NCBI RefSeq assembly: GCF_003815975.1
Contig: NZ_CP033932.1
Coordinates: 186,001-250,000 of the forward strand
DNA: 64,000 nucleotides
Source: Chryseobacterium bernardetii
GTDB taxonomy: Bacteria; Bacteroidota; Bacteroidia; Flavobacteriales; Weeksellaceae
Direction: 5' to 3'
The position numbers were made by a program, and so were the translations under genes. The notes under the pieces are model-generated. The model made no database searches and was not told the DNA's origin. It was given only the letters and a program-made list of their open reading frames with translations. Shown one piece after another: positions 33,691 through 40,935 of this stretch; the first letter of the stretch is position 1, and each line of letters opens with the position of its first letter.

Positions 33691-34137
33691 TTATTCCTCC
33701 CATGTGATCGGAATATATATTGTAATATACCCGTCATCATCTATATTATCATCAGATACAGTAGCAATTACTGTTCCATAGCCTACCCAGCCACCCTGGC
33801 CCTGGATTCCTGAAACTTCATAAGTTCCCTCCGGAAGATCTTCTTCAGAATACTGGGGAAGCGCACGGTAATTATATTGACTGCTGAAATACTCTTCTCC
33901 TGTAGCAGTATTTTTAGCAACAAACCCTCCCAGGTCAAATCCTGAACCAGAAAGCATCTTTGTACCATTCAGGGAAATAAGACCATAACGAACCGGATAA
34001 GTTTTTGTTTTTGCGTCCTTAACAGAAACCTCTGTACGAGCTTTAGATGGAGTTTCTACAAGATCAGTAGAAGAAAACGAAGTTGTAACAGCCAGCAATC
34101 CTACTACAGCCGACACTGTAAAAATTGATTTTTTCAT
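33691..34137 (-). CDS. Secreted protein of unknown function
   Basis: A 148-residue protein with a signal peptide (MKKSIFTVSAVVGLLAVTTSFSS). The mature part is beta-rich, with YGLISLNGTKML, GYGTVIATVSDDNIDDDGYITIYIPITWEE at the end and a GQGGWVGYG stretch. No family is recognised. An exact TATTTTTG -7 box lies upstream on the minus strand. It may be a member of the small exported proteins common in this group. Confidence 0.75.
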   Translation of the reverse strand: MKKSIFTVSAVVGLLAVTTSFSSTDLVETPSKARTEVSVKDAKTKTYPVRYGLISLNGTKMLSGSGFDLGGFVAKNTATGEEYFSSQYNYRALPQYSEEDLPEGTYEVSGIQGQGGWVGYGTVIATVSDDNIDDDGYITIYIPITWEE

Positions 34138-34464
34138 ATTAAAAGTAATTTAGTTTCTCAAAAATAGGCATCATAAATTAATTCAACAAAAATTAAGGAT
34201 TAACTATATCTTACAAATTCCTTTTAGCAAATATTTACCCTGTATAACAAGGAGCTATAATGAATCTCGTTTTATTTTTAAATCTCAAAATTTTAATTTT
34301 CATTCACACTCTACATCCTATTTTTCATATATTTTATCAGTATTTAGAATTAATTTATCTTTTGATTATCAATTTTAACACTCTTTAACTGAATTTTGGC
34401 TTCATAATTGAAAATAAACTAAAATTAAAAGTCGTTTAGGCTTAAGCTTATTAAAATTTGAATT
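34138..34464. other. AT-rich divergent intergenic region
   Basis: A 327-bp AT-rich spacer between divergent secreted-protein genes. It holds the minus-strand -7 box at 34159-34166 and no gene or repeat that I can support. Confidence 0.5.
34159..34166 (-). promoter_or_regulatory. TAnnTTTG -7 box for the 33691-34137 gene
   Basis: Reads TATTTTTG on the minus strand, 21 bp before the ATG. Confidence 0.6.
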
Positions 34465-35019
34465 ATGAAAAAGATAGTATTAGCAGGATTTTTATCCGTT
34501 TTCTTACTAACGGCCTGCAAGAAAGATGACAGAACTGCTGAGAAATCACTGGAAGAACAAAAGCTTGAATTTCAGTCGAGACAACTTGAAATAGAGAGAC
34601 AAAAGCTGGCTATTGAAAAAGAAAAGCTGGTATATGAAGCTCAGAAAAAAGCAGACAGTATTTCTGAATCCAAAAAAGCGAAAGCAACTGCTGAAAATAA
34701 TTCAAGACCAAAAGTTATAAGAGAAACAAGAACGGTATACCGTGACAGAAGCTCCAATTCTAATTCCGGAGGAGGAAGCAATGGCGGATATGCAGATAAC
34801 GGAAGCAGTACGTCGCAGGGAACTACTCAGAAAAAAGGAATGAGTAAAGCAGCTAAAGGAACTATTATTGGTACCGTAGGTGGTGCTGCTGTTGGAGCAA
34901 TTGTTGCTAAGAAAAACAGAGGTCTTGGTGCGGTAATCGGAGGCGTGGTAGGTGGAGCTACCGGATATACCATCGGTAGATCCCAGGATAGAAAAGACGG
35001 AAGAGTGCAACCCAGATAA
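34465..35019 (+). CDS. Glycine-zipper lipoprotein with coiled coil
   Basis: A 184-residue lipoprotein; the lipobox LLTAC gives C18. A charged coiled-coil segment (EEQKLEFQSRQLEIERQKL onward, residues about 30-65) is followed by an S/N/G-rich linker. A glycine-zipper region resembling YMGG/Rick_17kDa_Anti domains comes next (GTIIGTVGGAAVGAIVAKKNRGLGAVIGGVVGGATGYTIG, split by family convention). The zipper probably inserts in or packs against a membrane. The function is unknown. It is terminated by a hairpin that abuts the next gene. Confidence 0.85.
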   Translation: MKKIVLAGFLSVFLLTACKKDDRTAEKSLEEQKLEFQSRQLEIERQKLAIEKEKLVYEAQKKADSISESKKAKATAENNSRPKVIRETRTVYRDRSSNSNSGGGSNGGYADNGSSTSQGTTQKKGMSKAAKGTIIGTVGGAAVGAIVAKKNRGLGAVIGGVVGGATGYTIGRSQDRKDGRVQPR

Positions 35020-35039
35020 TATTTTTTATCATAACATAT

Positions 35040-35071
35040 AAAGATTGCTTATTTTTAGGCAATCTTTTTTT
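35040..35071 (+). terminator. Terminator of the glycine-zipper gene
   Basis: AAAGATTGC and GCAATCTTT form a 9-bp stem followed by T7. The ATG of the next gene (35072) begins on the base after the T-tract. Confidence 0.9.
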
Positions 35072-36718
35072 ATGATACTAATCCTTTTTTCCACTATTTT
35101 ACTTATTCCGGTCTTATCAGGGCTTGGGAAGATTATGGAAAAAAACTGTGGAACTTTATTTCAGGGCTTTTCCGAAAAAATACTTTCCGGAATTATGGGA
35201 ATAAGCCTTTTATGGGCTGCTGTTTCTTTTTTTATTCCTTTAAACCTGTATGTGGAAATTCCAACTGTTTTCATCGGATTATTCTATTTCTTTAAAGAAA
35301 GGCTGTATCAGGAATTCTATCGGTTTTCAAAAAAAGATTTATTTTTAATTGCCTTCGTTTCATGTACCATATTATTTACCGGAACCTATTATCCTTATAT
35401 ACTGGACCATTTCGGATATTATGTTCCCACCATTAAGTGGCTAACCGAATATGGGCTCATTAAGGGGATTTCAAATCTGGATCTTACTTTAGGACAAATG
35501 TCGGTGTGGCACATTTTCCAGGCAGGATTTTCCAATTTTTCAGATCCTTTTTTAAGGTTCAATTCTATTCTGCTGGTCATCTATACCATTTATATTGTGG
35601 AAAGAAAAAGCTGGATTCAGCTGTGTTTTCTTCCAATTTTATTACTTTTTTCCCAGTCACCGAGCCCGGATCTTCCGGTCATAATTTTTTCTTTAATTAT
35701 TTTAAACGAAATAATATCCGGAAATAAAAACATCAGTTTACTTTTTGCCTTTTCTGTTTTTGTTTTTGCTATAAAGCCAACCATGATCTGGTTGCCGATA
35801 CTGGTTTTCCTTTGCAATATCTTCATTTTTAAATCCAGTATCAAAGGACTGTTTTTCGGAACCGGCATTTTATTTTTATTCTTTATTAAAAATATCTGGA
35901 CATTCGGATATCCTGTATTTCCTGTATCTGTTGGAGACTTTGGCTTCAGCTGGAAACCTAATCCTGAAATATTGAAAACTTCTTCCCAATATGCTATTCA
36001 GAAAACTTATGATATGCAGTATTCCTATGAAGAAATCCAAAAATTTTCCACATGGGATTATATAAAAAACTGGTTCTTTTTAAAAGGTATCAAATCAAAA
36101 ATCAATATTCTCTTCATAATAAGCTTATTCATCTTTTCTGTATTTACATGGATCCGAAAGAAAAAACTCATCACTCTGATCTGCATATCCTTATTGATAA
36201 AGAGCATATTTGTACTGGTTTTTTCTGCACAGTATAGATTTTTTATCGATGTATTTTTCGTTATTTTTTATGTTATTTTTTATGAATACTGGAATAAACG
36301 AAGATCTGTTGCTGTTTTCTCCATACTCAGTATATTTTTGATTTCACTATTATCTTTTCCAGCTCTTATTCAACAATATATTCCAAGTTTTCAATTGGGG
36401 AATTTTATGGCCGGATTTAAAAAAGAACAGCTTTACCAGCCATCCGTTTATGAATATCATCAGTACAGCCAATTTAATATTGGAGATTTAAAGTTCAACG
36501 TTTCCAAAAATTATCCTTATAATTTTGAAACACCTCTTCCAGCTATCTCTGAAAGCTTTATTTTTGATGATATAAAAGCCGGGATTTTCCCCCAACCTAT
36601 TGATAAAAATAATATCTCTAAAGGATTCATTTGGAAAACAATGACTTCCAAAGAAAAAAAAGAGGCCGCAACAACTATCAATACGATCGAAAATATTTAT
36701 AAACAGAACAAATACTGA
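35072..36718 (+). CDS. Polytopic membrane protein, possibly GT-C-type glycosyltransferase-like
   Basis: A 548-residue integral membrane protein with about 11-13 hydrophobic segments and a C-terminal soluble tail of around 100 residues. The first loop carries YPYILDHFGYYVPTIKWLTEYG, with an acidic residue in the position typical of GT-C enzymes. The layout resembles the LIC_10190-type membrane proteins of Flavobacteria, from memory only. The ATG at 35072 is preferred because upstream sequence is the previous gene's terminator; a TTG at 35045 would start inside that hairpin. The substrate is unknown. Confidence 0.7.
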   Translation: MILILFSTILLIPVLSGLGKIMEKNCGTLFQGFSEKILSGIMGISLLWAAVSFFIPLNLYVEIPTVFIGLFYFFKERLYQEFYRFSKKDLFLIAFVSCTILFTGTYYPYILDHFGYYVPTIKWLTEYGLIKGISNLDLTLGQMSVWHIFQAGFSNFSDPFLRFNSILLVIYTIYIVERKSWIQLCFLPILLLFSQSPSPDLPVIIFSLIILNEIISGNKNISLLFAFSVFVFAIKPTMIWLPILVFLCNIFIFKSSIKGLFFGTGILFLFFIKNIWTFGYPVFPVSVGDFGFSWKPNPEILKTSSQYAIQKTYDMQYSYEEIQKFSTWDYIKNWFFLKGIKSKINILFIISLFIFSVFTWIRKKKLITLICISLLIKSIFVLVFSAQYRFFIDVFFVIFYVIFYEYWNKRRSVAVFSILSIFLISLLSFPALIQQYIPSFQLGNFMAGFKKEQLYQPSVYEYHQYSQFNIGDLKFNVSKNYPYNFETPLPAISESFIFDDIKAGIFPQPIDKNNISKGFIWKTMTSKEKKEAATTINTIENIYKQNKY

Positions 36719-36744
36719 AACTTTATTATCTGAAGAAAAAAAGG

Positions 36745-36752
36745 TAATTTTG
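36745..36752 (+). promoter_or_regulatory. TAnnTTTG -7 box directly before aroC
   Basis: TAATTTTG ends 4 nt before the aroC ATG. Transcription would start at or next to the start codon, which points to a leaderless mRNA. Confidence 0.65.
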
Positions 36753-36756
36753 TATC

Positions 36757-37827
36757 ATGTTCAACACATTAGGTAATCTTCTTAGTCTTACAACATTTGG
36801 AGAAAGTCACGGAGTGGCTTACGGCGGTATCATTAATAATTTTCCGGCAGGTTTAACGGTAGATCTCGATAAGGTTCAATATGAACTGAACCGAAGAAAA
36901 CCCGGACAGTCTGCTATTGTTACTCAAAGAAAAGAAAGTGACACAGTGAAGTTTCTTTCCGGAATCTTTGATGGAAAAACAACAGGTACACCCATCGGCT
37001 TTATCATTGAAAACGAAAATCAGAAATCAAAGGATTATGACCATATTGCCGGAGCATATCGTCCGAGTCATGCCGACTTTACATATGACCAGAAATTTGG
37101 TTTCAGAGATCACCGTGGTGGTGGAAAATCTTCTGCAAGAGAAACGATGAACTGGGTTGTTGCCGGAGCATTAGCTAAACAGCTTCTACCAGAAATTGAG
37201 ATCAATGCTTACGTTTCATCTGTAGGTGATATTTTCTGTGAAAAGCCATACCAGGCTCTTGACTTCTCTCAAACAGAAAGCAATGATGTACGTTGTCCGG
37301 ATGCCGAGACAGCAGAAAAAATGATTGCCAGAATAAAAGAAATTAAAAAAGAAGGAAATACAATTGGAGGAACCATTACCTGCGTGATAAAAAACGTTCC
37401 TGTAGGAATTGGTGAACCTATTTTCTCAAAACTTCAGGCAGAACTGGCTAAAGCCATGCTGAATATCAATGCCTGCAAAGGTTTTGAATATGGAAGCGGA
37501 TTCTGTGGTGCAAAAATGACTGGTAAAGAACACAATGACCAGTTCAACACCGATTTTTCAACAAAATCTAACCTATCGGGAGGAATTCAAGGCGGAATTT
37601 CTAATGGAATGGATATTTATTTCCGTGTAGCCTTCAAACCTGTAGCTACTATTTTAAGACCTCAGGACAGTATTGATAAAGAAGGAAATCCTGTGATTGT
37701 GGAAGGAAAAGGACGTCACGACCCATGTGTGGTTCCAAGAGCAGTTCCTGTAGTGGAAAGCCTTGCCGCATTTGTTTTGGCAGACTTATTTTTGATTAAT
37801 AAAACAAGAAACATCAATAATTTTTAA
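36757..37827 (+). CDS. aroC: Chorismate synthase
   Basis: A 356-residue enzyme that makes chorismate from EPSP, with reduced FMN as cofactor. The motifs [14 protein letters not shown] (residues 10-23), [17 protein letters not shown] and [22 protein letters not shown] (split by family convention) are the three family signatures in order. Length is normal. Two thioredoxin-fold genes follow within 12 bp each, so the three are probably co-transcribed. Confidence 0.97.
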   Translation: MFNTLGNLLSLTTFGESHGVAYGGIINNFPAGLTVDLDKVQYELNRRKPGQSAIVTQRKESDTVKFLSGIFDGKTTGTPIGFIIENENQKSKDYDHIAGAYRPSHADFTYDQKFGFRDHRGGGKSSARETMNWVVAGALAKQLLPEIEINAYVSSVGDIFCEKPYQALDFSQTESNDVRCPDAETAEKMIARIKEIKKEGNTIGGTITCVIKNVPVGIGEPIFSKLQAELAKAMLNINACKGFEYGSGFCGAKMTGKEHNDQFNTDFSTKSNLSGGIQGGISNGMDIYFRVAFKPVATILRPQDSIDKEGNPVIVEGKGRHDPCVVPRAVPVVESLAAFVLADLFLINKTRNINNF

Positions 37828-37837
37828 ATATTTGGTA

Positions 37838-38401
37838 ATGAAAAATTACTGGGATCAGGGAATTTCTTTTGAAGAGTACCTTCAAATTGCACAACAAAGA
37901 TTAAATAATCCTGCCAACGAACAGGAAGCTGAATATAAACAATACTATGAACTTGGACTTCAGAGAATGGACAGAACTGTAAAAAAGTATGTTCCGGATG
38001 AAGATCAGAGAAAAGAATTAGCTGCTAAAAATTTCGACGGAAATATTTTAATCATTTCAGAAGCCTGGTGCGGAGATGCCAGTGCAACAGTTCCTGCCTT
38101 ATTTAAATTCTTTGAAGGTCATAATGAAATCAGAGTTTTTTTAAGAGATAGTGATAAAAGCCTTATCAATCAATTTTTAACCAATGGTACAGAATCTATT
38201 CCTAAAGTATTAATTCTGGATAAAGATTTTAATGTTAAAAATTCATGGGGTCCTCGTCCAAAGTATGGCTACGAGTTACTGATGAAATATAAAGCAGATC
38301 CGGAAGGTTATCCCAAAGATGCTTTCTATAACGATCTGCAGATCTATTACGCTAAAAACAGAGGGAAGGATGCCGTTCAGGAAATCTTAGACCTGTTATA
38401 A
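37838..38401 (+). CDS. Thioredoxin-family protein with CGDA active site
   Basis: A 187-residue cytoplasmic protein with a helical N-terminal part and a thioredoxin-like fold. The active-site position reads SEAWCGDASATVP, so the second redox cysteine is replaced by alanine. This fits the Thioredoxin_9-type group. The later ESIPKVLILD supplies the cis-proline. I chose the ATG at 37838 over a TTG 6 nt upstream. With a single cysteine it would act by a monothiol mechanism or in binding. It lies 10 bp after aroC and 11 bp before a TlpA-type gene. Confidence 0.85.
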   Translation: MKNYWDQGISFEEYLQIAQQRLNNPANEQEAEYKQYYELGLQRMDRTVKKYVPDEDQRKELAAKNFDGNILIISEAWCGDASATVPALFKFFEGHNEIRVFLRDSDKSLINQFLTNGTESIPKVLILDKDFNVKNSWGPRPKYGYELLMKYKADPEGYPKDAFYNDLQIYYAKNRGKDAVQEILDLL

Positions 38402-38412
38402 AAAAATAGAAT

Positions 38413-38952
38413 ATGAAAAAAAGCATCATTTATATTGTAATCATTGCTATCATCGGTATTGTTCTATTTGTACCAGGAGTAAAGGACTTTCTGAAAAATC
38501 AGTTTTTCCCGATCGCTACCATTGAGAATGCCGTACATATCAATGAAGAAGATTATGACGTGGAGCTTAAAGGAATTAATGCTCCTAATACTAATCTTAA
38601 AAACTTTAAGAACAAAGCTGTTTTCCTGAACTTTTGGGGAACCTGGTGCCCGCCATGCAGAAAAGAATGGCCGTCTATTCAGAAACTATATGATTCCAGA
38701 AAAGATCATGTAGACTTTGTACTGGTTGCTATGAATGATAAGGAAGAAGATGTAAGAAAATTTCTGAAGGAAAATAATTATACAGTCCCGGTATATATTG
38801 CCCAAAGTCCTTTATCGGAAAAGATCCTTCCTAAAGTTTTTCCTACAACATTTCTTCTGGATAAAACCGGCAGAATCCTGATTAAGGAAGACGCTACAAA
38901 AGACTGGGATTCAGAGACTGTACACCAGTTCATTGACAATATTATCAAATAA
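38413..38952 (+). CDS. TlpA/ResA-type thiol-disulfide oxidoreductase
   Basis: A 179-residue membrane-anchored periplasmic thioredoxin. A single N-terminal transmembrane segment (residues about 5-22) is followed by a thioredoxin domain with GTWCPPCRKEWP near residue 80 and VFPTTFLLDKTGRI with the cis-proline. Such proteins reduce disulfides in envelope proteins, for example during cytochrome c maturation. It is the third gene of the aroC group. Confidence 0.93.
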   Translation: MKKSIIYIVIIAIIGIVLFVPGVKDFLKNQFFPIATIENAVHINEEDYDVELKGINAPNTNLKNFKNKAVFLNFWGTWCPPCRKEWPSIQKLYDSRKDHVDFVLVAMNDKEEDVRKFLKENNYTVPVYIAQSPLSEKILPKVFPTTFLLDKTGRILIKEDATKDWDSETVHQFIDNIIK

Positions 38953-39036
38953 GTTTTTAACTAAATTTTATAATTTGTTGGTACAGGATTTGTGAAATTT
39001 ACAATATTGAAAAATTTGTTTAAATCCAAACACAAA

Positions 39037-39378
39037 ATGAAATATTCAAAATTAAATCTTGCAAAAGAAGCTATCAGCCACAAGGGCTTTGTAAAAAAAA
39101 TCCCTGATATTTTCAGAATGGTAAAAATGTGGAGAAAAGGAATTTATCCTATAAAATCAATTGACATTATCCTTCCCCTGTTAGGAATTTTATATGTTAT
39201 CTCTCCTATTGATCTTCTTCCCGAGTTTGCCATCCCGGTACTTGGCGTAATGGATGATCTGGCAGTTTTGTCACTTACCATTCCAAAACTCATCAAAGAA
39301 GTAGACAAATTTTTACTTTGGGAGGCTGAACAAAAATATAAGGGTACTCAGATGATTGATGCCGAAATCGTAAAATAA
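39037..39378 (+). CDS. YkvA/DUF1232 family membrane protein
   Basis: A 113-residue protein with the DUF1232 motif ILYVISPIDLLPEFAIPVLGVMDDLAVL near residues 55-85 (split by family convention). It has one or two membrane segments around this motif and a basic N-terminus. The ATG at 39037 is preferred; a GTG at 38992 extends the frame by 15 residues. The function of the family is unknown. A strong hairpin terminator follows. Confidence 0.85.
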   Translation: MKYSKLNLAKEAISHKGFVKKIPDIFRMVKMWRKGIYPIKSIDIILPLLGILYVISPIDLLPEFAIPVLGVMDDLAVLSLTIPKLIKEVDKFLLWEAEQKYKGTQMIDAEIVK

Positions 39379-39396
39379 TAGTTTATTTATATTTTC

Positions 39397-39432
39397 AAAA
39401 CCATTCTGTAAAATTCCAGAATGGTTTTTTTA
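39397..39432 (+). terminator. Terminator of the DUF1232 gene
   Basis: AACCATTCTG and CAGAATGGTT form a 10-bp stem followed by T6. Confidence 0.92.
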
Positions 39433-39475
39433 TGAGCAAATGGGCGATAAATTTTTAAGCCTTATTTCAAATCCT

Positions 39476-39483
39476 TAAATTTG
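39476..39483 (+). promoter_or_regulatory. TAnnTTTG -7 box for the UMP synthase gene
   Basis: TAAATTTG matches the consensus, 19 bp before the ATG at 39503. Confidence 0.65.
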
Positions 39484-39502
39484 CAACATCTAATAAAAAA
39501 TA

Positions 39503-40882
39503 ATGGAAAGTAAAAAAGAATTCTTTTTGGAATGCTACAAGCTAGGCATCATTAAATTTGGAAGGTTTACCTTAAAAAGTGGTATCGAAAGCCCTTTTTA
39601 TGTAGATCTAAGACCTTTGGCTTCAGATCCTAAAATCTTAAAAAATCTGGCTAATTATTTATTGGAAATGCTTCCATTGGATAATTTTGATTTAATATGT
39701 GGAGTTCCTTATGCTGCTGTTCCTATGGCTACAGCGATGTCATTGGAAAGCTATATTCCATTAATTATTAAAAGAAAAGAAGCTAAAAGCTATGGTACCA
39801 AGAAACTGATTGAAGGAATTTACCAGAAAGGACAAAACTGCCTATTGGTGGAAGATGTTATCACTTCAGGAAAATCTTTGCTGGAAACCATTCCGGAAAT
39901 AGAACAGGAAGATCTTAAAGTTTCTGACATTGTAGTGGTGCTTGACAGAGAACAAGGTGGAAAACAATTGCTGGAAAGCAGAGGTTACAGAGTACACACT
40001 CTTTTTAACATTTCCGAAGTATGCGGTGTTCTTCAGGAAACTGGTGAGTTATCTGATGAGGAAGTGAAAAGAATTCAGGATTTCCTACAGGGTAATCACA
40101 TTCAGTTTGAAGAAGAAACCAGAGCTTCTTATGAGCAGAAACTAAGCAATACCCAGCATTCTGTTTCAAAAAAATTATTGGAAACAGCAATAGCTAAAAA
40201 ATCTAACCTGATTGCTTCTGCAGACGTTACAACTACACAGGAATTATTGGCCTTTGCAGAAAAAGTAGGGCCTCATATCATTGCCTTAAAGACCCATATC
40301 GATATTATCTCTGACTTTGAGTACGAAAAAACGATCACTCCTTTAAAAGAGATTGCTGCAAAACATCAGTTCCTGCTAATGGAAGACAGAAAATTTGCAG
40401 ACATCGGAAACACTCAGGAATTACAGTTTACAAGCGGTGTTTTCAAAATTACAGACTGGGCAGATTTTGTAACATCCCAGGTTATTGGTGGCTTTGAATC
40501 TTTAGACTGCTTCAAAAATGTAGGCGTAGTAGCGATTGTTGGAATGTCTTCAAAAGGTACGTTAACTACAGCTAACTACCGTGAAGAGGCATTAAAAATT
40601 GCTGTATCTCACCCTAATGTCATTGGGGGAGTTTCCCAGAATAAAATCCCTGAAGACCTTTTACTGTTCACCCCGGGAGTAAACCTTGCTGACTCTGGTG
40701 ATGGAAAAGGACAGCAGTACAATACTCCGGAACATGTTTTCAGAACTTTACATACAGATTTCATCATTGTAGGAAGGGGAATCTATAAGTCTGAAGATCC
40801 CGAAGCAGCTGCAGTTACTTATAAAAATGAAGGTTGGAATGCCTATATTAAATCTTTGGAAAAAAAAGCAATTCAGAATTAA
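39503..40882 (+). CDS. pyrEF: Bifunctional UMP synthase (OPRT-OMP decarboxylase fusion)
   Basis: A 459-residue fusion performing the last two steps of UMP synthesis. The N-terminal orotate phosphoribosyltransferase (about 1-205) has CGVPYAAVPMATAMS and the PRPP loop CLLVEDVITSGKSL. The C-terminal OMP decarboxylase (about 220-455) has LKTHIDII and the catalytic LMEDRKFADIGNT, the variant typical of eukaryotic and related enzymes. Bacterial PyrF usually has a different arrangement around the catalytic Lys. Domain order matches animal and plant UMPS. It is monocistronic, with its own promoter. Confidence 0.95.
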   Translation: MESKKEFFLECYKLGIIKFGRFTLKSGIESPFYVDLRPLASDPKILKNLANYLLEMLPLDNFDLICGVPYAAVPMATAMSLESYIPLIIKRKEAKSYGTKKLIEGIYQKGQNCLLVEDVITSGKSLLETIPEIEQEDLKVSDIVVVLDREQGGKQLLESRGYRVHTLFNISEVCGVLQETGELSDEEVKRIQDFLQGNHIQFEEETRASYEQKLSNTQHSVSKKLLETAIAKKSNLIASADVTTTQELLAFAEKVGPHIIALKTHIDIISDFEYEKTITPLKEIAAKHQFLLMEDRKFADIGNTQELQFTSGVFKITDWADFVTSQVIGGFESLDCFKNVGVVAIVGMSSKGTLTTANYREEALKIAVSHPNVIGGVSQNKIPEDLLLFTPGVNLADSGDGKGQQYNTPEHVFRTLHTDFIIVGRGIYKSEDPEAAAVTYKNEGWNAYIKSLEKKAIQN

Positions 40883-40910
40883 AATCCTATAAAGTATACA
40901 CAAAATAAGC

Positions 40911-40918
40911 TATATTTG
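40911..40918 (+). promoter_or_regulatory. TAnnTTTG -7 box for the M1-like gene
   Basis: TATATTTG matches exactly and lies 17 bp before the TTG start codon at 40936. Confidence 0.65.
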
Positions 40919-40935
40919 AGCTTTATCACGGATAT

